Below are positions 31,988-43,806 of a DNA stretch of 64,000 bases, one piece after another. The number at the start of each line of letters is the position of its first letter. Position 1 is the stretch's first letter. The notes beneath the pieces were generated by a model. The model did no database searches. It was not told the DNA's origin and saw nothing but the letters and a program-made list of their open reading frames with translations. This DNA comes from Elmis aenea. Taxonomy: Eukaryota > Arthropoda > Insecta > Coleoptera > Elmidae. The DNA is taken from contig OX393576.1 of NCBI GenBank assembly GCA_947652605.1, forward strand, positions 60,860,966 through 60,924,965, in the 5' to 3' direction. Position numbers and translations under genes: made by a program.

Positions 31988-34659
31988 TATAAGGGTTGAT
32001 GTAGTTATTTTCAATAATGCGCAAGTTACAAAAGTTTTTTTTTTAATGATAAACATAGTAGGCTGTGAAAAAAAACAAAGCGTAAAACCTTTTAAAACTC
32101 ATTTGGTACATGTTACAAAGGTTTGTTATTTGTTGTTGAGAAAAACATTATGAATATTTGAACATAAGATAACAACAATATAGTCAAAATCAGCAGTTAT
32201 GTAGTATATAATATTTTTAGATATTTAAAGTGTTTATCTCAACAACAAATTGAATAAGTGTACCTACATGTATTTGTAAATAAATGTAAATAAATTTTTC
32301 CAAGTGTAAACAAATGTAAACAACTTTTCTAGTACATTTAATTACTTTGTATTTATGAAAATGTAATATTTTTTCATTTTTTCGAGCAATTTTTCTTGGA
32401 GCAATTGTTTTCGAGCAATTTTCCGCACCCCGGTTATCTAATTCGCGTTTGTGTTAAATGAATAAAGATTAAATACCGATAAAACAGGTTTTAGGAATTA
32501 TTTATTTCGTTTTCGTTCTAAAACGAAAAACAATAATTTCATTTTCGTTATTATAAAAATTTTGATTAAATTCATTTAACGTTTGCTTTTTTGTTCTCAG
32601 TCCCTGTATTAAAGTAGTGATTTTATTATTTGTAATAGACAAAAATTGAGTTTTTTTGCGATTTTTAAATTTGATCATTAGTTTATTAGTTTTTAAAACT
32701 AAACAAAGGTTTTAATAGTTGTTTATACATGAATAGAATAAATTGTGTTTATGAATTAAATTTATTAAGTACAGATCCAGATATATTGCATAATTAACAT
32801 AAAACAATAATTTGGTATTAAGCGCATAGATCTTCCCATTTGGCACCTGGATTTGTAACCAGCGTCGATTTCTTAGAGCGATTTTCCAAATCGGGCAGTG
32901 CCACATAAATTATAAAAGACTTATCTATTAAACAGTGATACACAAGACGCAAAAATTAATTAAACCTTACATATATCGTTACAGAAACATGTATACGAGT
33001 AATTATAATGATTAATAATTTGTTACTACAACTGAACTATAGCAATATTTTATTGTTAATTACGACATGATTAGTTATCATTAATTTTTCTCAGAACTGC
33101 TTACGTTTCAAAGCAAGTCTTCATGCGCGTGCTGATAAATAATATTGTAGGGACATAACACAGGAATGCAATTTATTTGCATTTTGTCAAACAGTGCAAT
33201 TAGATTGCACAACTAAAAGGAGAATTAATTAATGCCATGATTGAAAATGCACATATTAACAAGATAAACACAATAAACGCGAGATATTTTATTAACAACT
33301 CCATACGGGGTCGTAAGTAATTTTTTTCAAAATTATGTGTAGACAAAGAATATGCTCAATTTGTCTAAAAATGTTGTATCATAAAAACAAAAACAAAAAA
33401 TCCTTTCACCAAATTAATAAATGTATGTTTAAAATTGAGCAAAATAGACTAAGCAATTTGAATTCAAAAATTTGTTTCTGGGTGATAGGGCAGTAAAATA
33501 CAGATCTTTTTTCAATCTGCAAATTGCAATATTTAAAGTAAATAACTCAAACACGATTGATTTTAGGGACAAAAACTATTCAGTATTTATTACGAAGCTG
33601 AAAATTTTGAATCTTAAAAAGCCTTTTATAGAGAATGTTGCTCTAGAATAAGACGATACTAAAAAAAGGTTTCTGCATTGTTAAGAATAACCTTAGGTCA
33701 TGCAGCTAAAAGAAACAAACAATATTTGCATTACTTTTTTAATGGCTTCTATATAAGAGATTTTAAATAATTCGTCTTGAGTGGGACACTGCACCATCCT
33801 ATCAAGCAACGACAATTTTTAGTCCCTAAATATGAAAATCTTGTATATTTACACAGTTAAGTTATAAAACCACAATATCAATGGAATACGTCTCTCAAAG
33901 GTTCATAATACATAAAAAAAGTATTAAGTGGCACCTTTTGTTCAACTGCGTGTGACCAATACTATAATAACAGAGGAAACTAAAAATGTATTGTTTCGTT
34001 TAATGCACCTGTTGCTGGTGTTATGTGTTAAAAAAGTACGAATGAAAAATTCTTGAAAAGGCACGAATTAGATAACAGCAATGTCTTAAGACAAGCAAAA
34101 AATATATCAAGTTTTTTGCAGTGTGTGTTAAATAAGTGGACAATTTTACCATACTGTAATTCCTTACACAGTTCTCGATCTATATTATTACAAAATTGAA
34201 GCAATCTGACCAGATCTGGCCTTATTTAACTCTTAAAGACCTTTTAACTTTAAAAACACCTCGCTATTTAACTTCTAAAATGGTTAAAGTAAGTGTTTTT
34301 TTTTTGTCTATTTTGATACAGATACAGTACACTCCATAGTGGCAAGGCAACACATGTACAACTATTATTAATAAGAAGTAATGTGACTTTTGTAACTTAA
34401 ATTGTGTCAATTAAGTTGCAAAATAAGTATAAAAATTGAATTAACCTGTTAGTTTTTAAGTTACACTTTTACGACTACAACTGCTAGCTTTTAACACTAG
34501 CACAGTTAAAAGAAACATAATAATTTTTTTATAATTTTATACTTTCCTCCTGATGTCTAATTTTTCTTCGACCAACAGTTTTGTAACAAAATTTTTAACT
34601 TGGAATAATGCAAAGAATAATCCTACGTTAAAATTGACTACCAATATAAACACACCCTA
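31988..34659. other. Mostly featureless; one solo hAT-like end near 32.6 kb
   Basis: Sequence ending ...TTTTTTGTTCTCAGTCCCTG at about 32607, preceded by ACGAAAAC/GTTTTCGT inverted motifs (32507-32550), looks like one terminus of a hAT-like MITE. No partner is visible. The remainder is AT-rich and featureless. Confidence 0.4.
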
Positions 34660-36335
34660 CACAGAGTGTCCAAAATTTAAGTAAATGCATGGGGATCTCG
34701 CTTATCTCAAGAGCTAAGAGGTCGGTTAGATTAGGGCAAAGTTGCGAAATTAGATGCTCATCAAATATACGCAAAGAAAATTTTTATAGCTGTCTTAATT
34801 CAAAAGTTATTCAAGAAAAACTGAAAATTTTTTTTTCGTCATTTTTCCCTTTCCTACATTTTTTAAAGATATCGATAATTGGAAGCACTTCTCCATGGCA
34901 ACTTCTTACGCTTTATATTTTGAGATAACATAAAATTTCCAACAACGTTTTGTCTCTTCAAAAACATCAACTTCATTTTTTTAAATATGGCAAAAAAAAA
35001 ATTATCTCATAGTCAGATAGCATTTTGTCTTCTGATTTCAATGTTATATGACACTATCTAAAATGATATTATACCACAAAAACTGGAGAAACATTTATTT
35101 TGTCTAATTTTTGAATCAAATGATGTTATACAAAAAAAATAAAAAACAAAATAATTTTTTTGTTTTTTGTTGTTCTGTTAAAATTCCTCAAAATCGATAG
35201 TTTGATTTCTATAAATTTTTCTTTTAAAACCCCTCAGAGTTAATAGTCCTGTTTTGCTTTGTTTGTGAAAACCATTTTATTAAATACTAGCGATTCCGGA
35301 GCCCCTTCGGGGCTCCTTTACCGCTAGATCCCGGCTTGCGCGTAGAAGGTTCGAGCGTTTAAACGTTACGTCGAACTGACAAATTGTCAAATTTTGACGA
35401 AATTCTCACTCCAGACGACCCGATTTAAATGTTGTGTGTAAGATTTTGGCACGTTTTCCTCAATATCTTTTCCGGACGATTTTTTTGGGAATTCTCATAT
35501 AGCCTATGTTCTTTCCATGGTCCTATAGATTGTCTGTGCCAAATTTGGTCAGGATCGGATGAATGGTATAGGAATGCATAAAGGACAAACATCCATACAA
35601 ACATACATACATTCATTTTTATATATATAGATGACACTTTTTAAGGAATTTGAGTAATGTCCTAATATACACAAAATGTTTTCTAATGGCATGCTGTTTA
35701 ATTTTCAACAGTTTATTCAAAACGTCATTAAAATCAATCACAATATCATATTTGTAAAACCTTTTATTTTCCATAATTGACGAAGCTTATTTAAGCAATG
35801 CACGAAGGGATAGCGAATAAATAAATTAATTAAAAATGTACTACCAGAACATAGTAAAAATTACGAACAAAAGCACAAATATCAAAGAATTTCTAACTGG
35901 TTGCAAATTAATCACGATCATATCAATGTTAAAGTATCAGTTTTAACAGAATTGAAATCAGAAGACAAAATGCTATCCGACAATGAGATAAAAAAAATTC
36001 GCCGTATTAAAAAAAAAATTAAGTTGGTGTTTCTGAAGAGACGAAACGTTGTTGGAAATTTTATGTTATCTCAAAATTTAGGCGTAAGAAGTTGCCATGG
36101 AGAAGTGCTTCCAGATTGTCGATATCTTAAAAAATTTAGAAAAAAGGGCAAAAAGAAAAACGAAAATAAATTTTTTCAGTTTTTCTTGAATAACTTTTGA
36201 ACTAAGACAGTTATGATTTTTTTTGCAGATATTTGATGAGCATCTAATTTTGCAACTTTGCCTTAATTTAACCGACCTCGTAGCTCTTAAGATAAGCGAG
36301 ATCCCCATGCATTTACTCGAATTTGGGACACCCTG
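34660..36335. mobile_element. Family F long hairpin element with a SINE-like insertion
   Basis: The ends are CA(C)AGAGTGTCCAAA on the left and TTTGGGACACCCTG on the right, next to TA. The arms match for several hundred bp: GCATGGGGATCTCGCTTAT, TTAGATGCTCATCAAATAT, GGAAGCACTTCTCCATGGC, ACGTTTTGTCTCTTCA and CATTTTGTCTTCTGATTTCAA are all mirrored in the right half. The SINE-like unit at 35287-35632 sits near the loop. Frames on opposite strands in the two arms are mirror images, not genes. Confidence 0.85.
35287..35632 (+). repeat. SINE- or RTE-tail-like repeat ending ATATATATAGATG
   Basis: Starts near TAGCGATTCCGGAGCC with a small GGAGCCCCTTCGGGGCTCC hairpin and ends GCCAAATTTGGTCAGGATCG, GATGAATGGTATAGGAATGC, CATACAAACATACATAC, then TTTTTATATATATAGATG. 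It shares its 3' architecture with the unit at 17345-17663. It is inserted near the centre of a hairpin element. Confidence 0.55.
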
Positions 36336-37042
36336 TATATAGTCACTAATAGGTGTTTATGAACTTTTAAAATTGTTTGATTAAAATATAATAATTTACA
36401 TTCACTGTGCAAACCATTATTTAAAAAAAGATTGTCGGAATTAATTACATTTCTAAGTGTTCATGTTTATTATCATTGATACAGTGATTTTTTTCAACTA
36501 ACAGATTAATTTGTTTTGTTTTGTACCGCTGTTTGAGGCAAAGCGACTTGATAAAAAGGCAATTAAATAGAATAACTTAAAGATGGAGGAATTGAGTAAT
36601 AAGATCAACAGTAATGCGAAGTTTCTTGTTCTGCTTCAATTGTGCCTACAACATTACCTTAACAAATTTGCTGTTTTCTTAGGTAATGATTAAAATTTTT
36701 TACACTATTAAAAGTAATGATGCGGCAATGCTATTATGACTCAATTGTTTCTATAAGCCAGTTGTTTATTATATTTCGCTGAATAGAAATCAGGGTGTAT
36801 TATGTTGATTTTCTTTCATTCTAAAAATTCCTTAATAAATGGAAGATTCTGAAATACCATTTATTATCTAAATATAATGCAAGGTAAGTTATTTACGTGC
36901 TGACTATATATCACGGTAAAGATCTTCATAATGGTGTAGTTACTGCATAGAAGATAACGGGAACAGTACTTTAAAATGCAGTGGGTTTCTGTAGATGCGC
37001 TTTGTTTATATGGATTTTGTGCCATAATAAACTTAAGGTGTT
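36336..37042. other. No feature recognised
   Basis: AT-rich noncoding sequence. Confidence 0.4.
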
Positions 37043-37246
37043 CTAATGATTCACACAGTACAACTGATGAACTTGTACAAAAGAAAGATATTTTAGTACA
37101 GTCGTGCTTTTTGTAAGACAGTCAATAGCGCGTTGGAAACGTAGTTTGGCTTCTTTATTCATCTGTATAATTTCCGCAATGTTATACAAACTAGCTTCAA
37201 AACCCAATTGCCTAAAGTAGGTACCGTCTAATTTTACGTGCGACAA
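37043..37246 (-). CDS. Unrecognised frame, possible terminal exon
   Basis: A 67-residue frame with balanced composition: SHVKLDGTYFRQLGFEASLY, NIAEIIQMNKEAKLRFQRAI, DCLTKSTTVLKYLSFVQVHQ, LYCVNH and a stop. It overlaps no transposon that I can see and has less Lys/Asn/Ile bias than the random frames nearby. Reading upstream stays open back to an AG (ATGTTACTTAG) that could be a splice acceptor, though its pyrimidine tract is poor. I do not recognise the protein. It could be a last exon or a chance frame. Confidence 0.2.
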   Translation of the reverse strand: MSHVKLDGTYFRQLGFEASLYNIAEIIQMNKEAKLRFQRAIDCLTKSTTVLKYLSFVQVHQLYCVNH

Positions 37247-38125
37247 AACCTTGCTAACTAAGTAACATTATCGTTATTACTATGGAAACGAAGTTTTACG
37301 GTGCTCTATGCATTAGGGTGTGGAATTTTTAATTTTCGATGGGTAAATTTATGATACTCTACGCTACGATATGGTAAATCAGTTAAGTAGCAACCTCTAT
37401 ATAGAATTAACAAACATGGAAACACACGCTTTGAATACTCATTTTTCTCATACATAATAAAACGCCCTATAAATATAATAATTATAGGTTTGATTATAAT
37501 TTGTACATACATATGTTTACGATCAAATCCAATACTCAACAGTAGTAGTTAATTAACAAGCATCAACATACATTACAACATATTCAAACATACAAATACA
37601 AATCTGGTGTTCATTATTGACTAAATAATTTTCATTAAACATTAACATGACCGCTTAAACAACTCGACTAGTTAATATAATATTTAAACAAGCGTATATG
37701 TCCATAAAAAACTAGAGAACTGGGTAGTATAATTACATTAATTATTTAAACAAGTAATAATCCGATTTATGGTACATTTGTAATTTACCAACACATTTTA
37801 TAATCCCTCTCTACATACATTAAAACAAAAGGAGAATTTGTCCAGCGCCCACCAAAAAAAGTGTTTTAAATTACAATTTATACTTTTAAGATTAAATGTG
37901 ATAATTTTTTAACATCAAATAAATAGGGGCAAACATTATAAAGAGAAGGAACACCGTCAGGTATAAAAAAAATAAGACAGACTTGTCAAAAAGTTTTACT
38001 CAAAAACAAAATTTCATAAATAATGCAACTGTACAGATTTCATAAACTAAACTAATACTATCAAGTAAAAAATTCAACACAATAATACTGTGAGTAATAG
38101 AAATGACGCAAAACGCTCTAATATT
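37247..38125. other. No feature recognised
   Basis: AT-rich noncoding sequence; a weak 77-residue frame at 37306-37539 has no recognisable motif. Confidence 0.4.
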
Positions 38126-38810
38126 TTAGATTATAATAAAACAAAAGGCGCAGTTAATTCTTCGGATATGTTTTTGTTGCTTGCAATTGAGGGGTACAAT
38201 GCAATAAGTGGACATGTCCATTTTTAATGATATTGAGATATCTATCAAGATATGTCCATCTGGCAATTCTACATCATCCTGTTTCATAACTGTACACTTT
38301 TCGCCAGTATTAATCCACTTATAAAGATATTGGCATTTTTTTGGTTTTGGTATCACGCTATTTTAGGTCAAAATTGTAAAATGACTAATGGCACATCTAC
38401 TGTAGTAAATACAGATAGGATAAAGAATATGTATTTTTGTTGTTTCAATAATAAAATAAACAATTAAAATAATTTGGAGATTTTTTTTGTATTAAATTAC
38501 TGTTTTTTTTTTGCTCATTACTTGGCATAAAGTGGACATGTCCAAAATATTTTAATATTTGTAGAAGTACCTGATACGAAAATATATTCAAACAATATGT
38601 TAATATAAGATTCTAACACCAGTCATCATTATACATGTGGAAAAAATTAGTTTTTCTCAATATTTCACGCAATAAAACGTTATTTGTCTCTCCTGTAAAA
38701 TTGGTAAAAGTGGACATGTCCACTTATTGCATTGACCCCCTCAATTGGAAACGACAAACAGAGCCAAGTGCACACAATTTTTATAAACTCCTGTTTTCAT
38801 ATTTTGGTGA
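38126..38810. repeat. Inverted coding-like repeat with three GTGGACATGTCC sites
   Basis: GTGGACATGTCC occurs at about 38211, 38532 and 38709; the last is within the 16-bp palindrome AGTGGACATGTCCACT. Around 38150-38225 (minus strand) and 38700-38770 (plus strand) the sequences are inverted copies that translate to MDMSTYCIVPLNCKQQ and VDMSTYCIDPLNWKRQ. The middle site reads LDMSTLCQV on the minus strand. The minus frame (38126-38356) also contains CQYLYKWINTGEKCTVMKQD. I do not recognise the protein. It may be a fragment of an unknown transposon protein repeated head to head. Confidence 0.5.
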
Positions 38811-39084
38811 AAAATAAATCCAGAATGTCCAATGCGCAAGATATTTCTTAACATATTGGAAAAATCTTATGTTAAACCATTTCATTTACCCTGGAAAACC
38901 AGCATATGCCTCGATATAAAACTACTATAACATTGTTCAGGAATTGGAAATACAAGTACTTCATTTTTTTTAAATGTTCTTTTTTGAAAAATCAATAATG
39001 ACAAACGTTTTCATATACGCATAATTCTTTCAGTTTCGGGTCAACCTGACCCGAATACAATAAGCGTAACTAAAAATGGAGTAC

Positions 39085-40165
39085 AACAGGAAGCAACCAA
39101 AAAAGTCGCAGTAGAAGCAAAGGAGCAAGGACTGAAGATAAATGAAAAGAAAACGAAGCTTATATGATACTGGATGGGTAGCAAAGCAAGACACAAAATT
39201 TGAGCTGGTTATGGAGCATGATAAAGTGGATATATTCAACTACTTGGGTATTACAGACAATGGAGATACAAAAGAGAATTAAACAGTATGCTGCAAAAAA
39301 GAGGTAGCTCCAATTTTATAAACATTTAAAATATCAAACTTTGAAGTTACCACAATTCTTTTTCGTTTATTGTACATGAGTTTTCACATGATTGAGCTCT
39401 ATCAGCGTAAAAAAATATTTCTTTTTTATTACAGGGTCATGTTTTGAGTGTTGGAGCTACTTTTTTCTTGCCACAAAATAAACGACTTTAATTTTGCACC
39501 AAATTTCACACTACCGTGAAAAGTAATTTATCTACAAAAGGAAAAATTAAAATTAAAAATTTTAATATGGACAGAGGCAAAATTACATCTTTCATTCGTC
39601 TGTAACAGGAATTTGTCGCAAGGAGGAAGGAGCTCAGAAACTGCATCTTTCTTGTCCTATAAGAACAAGATTCGGCTCAATATAATGAATAACTCAGGAA
39701 CTGATGCTTGAAGCTACCTGCTTCTTGCACCAAACGAAAGAGTATTTTTTGCACAAGATAGGAGAAGCATTACATTTATAAGTCAAAAAAATTGAAGCTA
39801 CCTCATTTTTGCTGCATACCCTTCAATTATCGAAGGCTCAAGATGTCTAGCGGCATCAGGTCATGGAGTTGGGTCAAAGAATATCTCAAAGAGGGTAAAA
39901 ATTAATATCTACAAAACAATACCAATAGTTACGTACGGGGGTGAAATGTGGAAAATAAATCAAAAAGAGGGAAAAAAATAACAAGTCTGAGAAAGGAACG
40001 TACGAGTATTACGGAAAATATTTTGTGCAAATAAAAAAGAAAAATGCAGAAGAAGAACTGGAGAATTTATATGGCCAGCAAAATATAATTAAGGTAGTAA
40101 ACACAACGAATGAGGTGCTGGGACAAATATTAAGATTGCCAGAGAAAAGAAGAAAAATAGGCACA
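39085..40165 (+). pseudogene. RTE-type LINE pol C-terminal region, split by a MITE
   Basis: The first part reads ATKKVAVEAKEQGLKINEKK then TKL, and after a frameshift FELVMEHDKVDIFNYLGITD, the segment after the RT active site (K-T-K-x-M and F-x-Y-L-G-x-x-x). The MITE at 39286-39819 interrupts it. Reading resumes IIEGSRCLAASGHG, SKRVKINIYKTIPIVTYGGE and MWKINQKEG, corresponding to the I-Y-K-T...Y-G-x-E-x-W signature, then after frame changes GEFIWPAKYN and VLGQILRLPEKRRK, the G-H-V-x-R-M-P-E-like tail. Multiple stops. Similar motifs occur in the remnants at 3.6-4.4 and 23.2-23.5 kb, so related LINEs have been active more than once. Confidence 0.7.
39286..39819. mobile_element. MITE with GTATGC(T/A)GCAAAAA ends inside the LINE remnant
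   Basis: The left end GTATGCTGCAAAAAAGAGGT and the inverse of the right end, GTATGCAGCAAAAATGAGGT, match over more than 30 bp with a few differences. The interior repeats AGCTAC and TTCTTGC phrases in both orientations. No clear target duplication. It clearly splits LINE coding sequence that continues on both sides. Confidence 0.75.
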
Positions 40166-41432
40166 ATTTTGGTTCATTAACTCTTTCAATATATTAAATA
40201 ATAATCAAGAATCCATGGTATATCATTGAATTTAAAACTCTATGTATGTTTCTTCACGTTTCAAATAAACAGACAACTCACAAAATATTTATTGTTAAAT
40301 TAATAACCATATTCGTTCCGGCTGTAGTTTAATTGTTAATATATAGGTTTTAACCAGACAAAATAATATCTTTAACGACTTCCTACCTAGAAAAACGAGC
40401 ACAATAAAACAAATTACATTAAAAACTGCGGTTGTTGAAATATAAGCCTCGCACAGCATTGGAAGAATAAAGAAGATTCAAAAAATCATGTTCTGTTGCA
40501 AAATGCTCTCATTTTATTCGTCTAATAACTTTTTGCCGGCTCAAAATTTTACGGTCCAACCGAGCAATTTGGCCCAAATATGTGTCATACACCCAATTGA
40601 AGCCGCTAAACGTTTCACATGAGTAAATCCAATCGATTACGATTACAAAGTTAAACGTCGATAATTTCAGTTATAACGGAAATAATACCGTTCTGTAACA
40701 CTCATTGTTGAACACGTAACGTGTCGCGTTTGATTCTAATAGAATTTGTGGCGAAAAACAGCAAATTCCGATTGACTGATAAATTCTGTTAATAGACAAA
40801 TGACCTTCATGTTGAAGCTACGCTTAAATTGAATTTTCTAGTTGAATAATCGCTGATACGGCCTTACTGAATGGAAAGAGCGACATCACGTCTATCGCAA
40901 AAACATACGAACCTAATGAGCGTTTGCGTTAAATTAATTAAAAGTTGTGCAGAAAAAGTAGAATTATTGCTGGAATGTTTAACGCTAGTGGGTATGCAGA
41001 GAATTTACATTACGAGCTCTCATTGTAATAGAATTTATTGGAGGGACGATGAAAATGTAACATTAAAAATGTTCAGTTAATAATCACATTTGTTAAAATT
41101 AATTTTATTATTATTATTAGTATCAGTGCCGGATTTACGCTATAAGCTAGACAAGCTTTAGCTTAGGGCTCATTTGGAACGGCCTTACAAATATCCTGTC
41201 CTGGGTCTCACAATTTTTAACTTGGAAGACCTTTTTTTCACTTCAACAGGATTCTCAAAATATGTGTAGCATTGAATCTCACCGGCATGGATTGTTATTT
41301 TTAAAAAAGGATTTTTCATAGATAATAGAATATGCGTTTATATTAAAGTACAACCTTAAAATTAATTCCTTTATTCATTCAAACATTTATCAATTAGGTA
41401 CTGTAAACACAGTTTCAGATAGTTTCAAGTTT
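40166..41432. other. Mostly featureless; solo hAT-like end near 41.13 kb
   Basis: CAGTGCCGGATTTACGC starting near 41126 looks like a hAT-type terminus, but no inverse partner is present. The 69-residue frame at 40871-41080 has no recognisable motif. Confidence 0.4.
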
Positions 41433-41964
41433 ATAGGGTGTTTCTTAAATATTGCGAAAAAATTCGGGAGGTAATTTCTTTTCGAAAATTAGGGGAAGGC
41501 TTTAATCTATTTTTCTTTTCTTGAGACGTTACACCTCCTCAAAGGGGGGCGGTAAAATTAGGTTTCTATTGTATTTCTCAAATTTGGATAAATGTAGGAG
41601 AATGATCTTTGGTAGATGTTTTATACTTATAGTTATATTTTTAATCATCTCCCACCTTCACAAGAGGCTGAAAAGTGAGACCCCTGTTATTATTATTTTT
41701 TTTATCAGAACCTTTGGAAGATTGAAATTTTGCAATTTAAAAATTTTCTTTGAACGCTTGATTAATTTAGAACCTCTTTTTATTCGTTAACTTTTCCTGC
41801 AAAACCTACAGTTTTTGTGTAAAAAATTAAATAAGTGAACATGAACTATTAAATATTTCAAAATAAAACGATTCATTTTGGTCGTTGCCATGGTTTGTTT
41901 GTGCTTATATTGAGTAGAATAAAAGGGTGTTTTTGTGTTCAAAATGAATTACACCCGTCAATTC
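41433..41964. mobile_element. Left-hand fragment of family C hairpin element
   Basis: Starts TAGGGTGTTTCTTAAATATT and follows the complete copy at 47590-48601 up to AAAATGAATTACAC, just at the loop, where it abuts the hAT copy at 41965. The right arm is missing. Confidence 0.85.
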
Positions 41965-42661
41965 TATCCAATATTTTTAAATAAATAACCCAAAAAAGGA
42001 AGTAAGCGCTTTATTACTTTAAAACAACACCGAGTTATATACGTAATACATTGTGCTCCATGATTATTACAAATAATAAAATAATATTGGTGGGAGAATC
42101 ATACATTTGGGAAATATAACCTTTCTATAGCATTTTTTTAAAAACACAATTACGTAATTTTTAACTTGAATGTTTGTAATATGATTTAGGAAAACAAAGG
42201 TGATCTATGCTTTGGTCACATAGTCTTACTCTTAATTTATTAACAGAAGTCCTGCCATATAAAATGCTTTCTCGGTCTCTATTGATGTGTGTGAAATTGT
42301 CTTAAGAGCATTTAGCAGAAAAGATACATCGTTTCTATTAATAAAATTTCATTTATAAGCTATTTTGCTTCGCATTATAAGGCTACACAAAAATAAGACT
42401 GTAAAAGTATTGTGATTATATAAACTTTGTCATGGAGACCGGGCTTCTTTACGCCATCATACTACGGGTATCCATAATTTGTTATTATAAAACAGAAAAA
42501 TTATTTTAAAAGTTTTTCCATAATTTACTGTTAGTAAAGATATTTATAATAAATTCTGATAAGTTATGCAAAGATCTTAGCACAAAATAAACGAATTTTT
42601 TATACATCCCGCGAATTCTTTCCCGGGAAATATAAAATAGCTTAAAATGGACCAGGATCTC
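41965..42661 (-). mobile_element. hAT copy 2 (reverse orientation, ends lost)
   Basis: Reverse-complement match to 13368-14050, including the dimerisation-domain remnant (42170-42330, reading ISHTSIETEKAFYMAGL) and the TTTCCCGGGAAATATAAAAT block near the right. The terminal TAGGGTTTCT repeats are absent on both sides, so no target duplication can be judged. Substitutions relative to copy 1 are scattered, implying an old split. Confidence 0.85.
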
Positions 42662-43221
42662 GAAAACTCTTGTTGATATATTCCAAAGTATTTTTTTAAA
42701 GTTTTAACTTACCAATAATATATTTTTGGATTAATTTAATGGAATAGAGACTTGAAAATATGACTGTATGGTTAATATAAAATTTTATCTACCCAATTAA
42801 AAACCAAAATCTTAATTCCATGTATAAATTATTGCCGCATTTATTGTATGTATAAAATGACGCCACGTTCTGTGTCGACGAGTACATAGGTACGTACTAA
42901 ACATAATTGGGGTTTATATAATCTTACGATAAGACCGTCTGCCATAAACTTTCTTCATAACTCCAACATGGATTTCCAACACTTTATACGTGCAGCTACA
43001 GAGTAATGAAGGTAACCCTAACAAATAACGCTTTAATCAGATATGAACCTTATAATAACATTATCGGCATTTCGTTATCGCAATATATCAACAAGTTATA
43101 CTCGATACAGGTAATATACAGTTTCTATTAAGATTTCGGGATACGTTTAGTTTCAATTGGTGATTAATCGCTGCATTTTGGAAATTATAATGCAATATAA
43201 CAACGTATTAGTTGGCCAACG
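42662..43221. other. No feature recognised
   Basis: AT-rich noncoding sequence up to the target site of the next hAT-like element. Confidence 0.4.
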
Positions 43222-43806
43222 GCACTGATCAGTGGCGCAGCTAGGGAAGGGGGGGATTGGCGAGAATGGCGGGCCGCCCCGGGCTGCACATTTTTTGGGG
43301 CGGCAGTTTTAGTCTACACAAAATGGGGTAAAAATGAAAATCTTGGGAGTAATGAAGAATCAGTAGATATAATAATCAGTACCAGCACTAGCGCTATCTA
43401 ATTCATAAAAATTAATGTTAAAAAAAAGTAATTCTTATCGAAGAGGATAAAGATGTTTCAAACCACCCGTAACAGCACTTTTATTCTGAAAAAGATGGGG
43501 GAAAAATTATCACAATAGTTCATTTGTAGAATTGACTGACGCTACAGCGGTTTTCGTGATTAAACCGGAAGTGACCAAATCCGAAAATAACTTTAAAAAC
43601 TTAAATGGAATCTTCCGGTTTTTATTGCATAATTAGAAAGATATTTGATAATTAAACACTTTTTACTTGAACATTTTTTTGATTTTCTGTATAGTTTGTA
43701 ATCCATTGGACCTAAATCATAACAATATTTAAAACCCTATTCTTATGTAACCGAGTTCTGTTTTTCTTTAGATTCGTATTTAATTAAATGAAATTTTAGG
43801 CGTATG

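Noticed and set aside
34689..36308. Similar frames on opposite strands (MGISLI..RA..SV at both ends), suggesting divergent paralogues
   Set aside because: They are the two arms of hairpin family F read in mirror image.
38705..38725. 16-bp palindrome AGTGGACATGTCCACT as a p53-like or nuclear-receptor binding site
   Set aside because: It lies within an inverted repeat that translates similarly in both copies; no promoter context supports a regulatory role.
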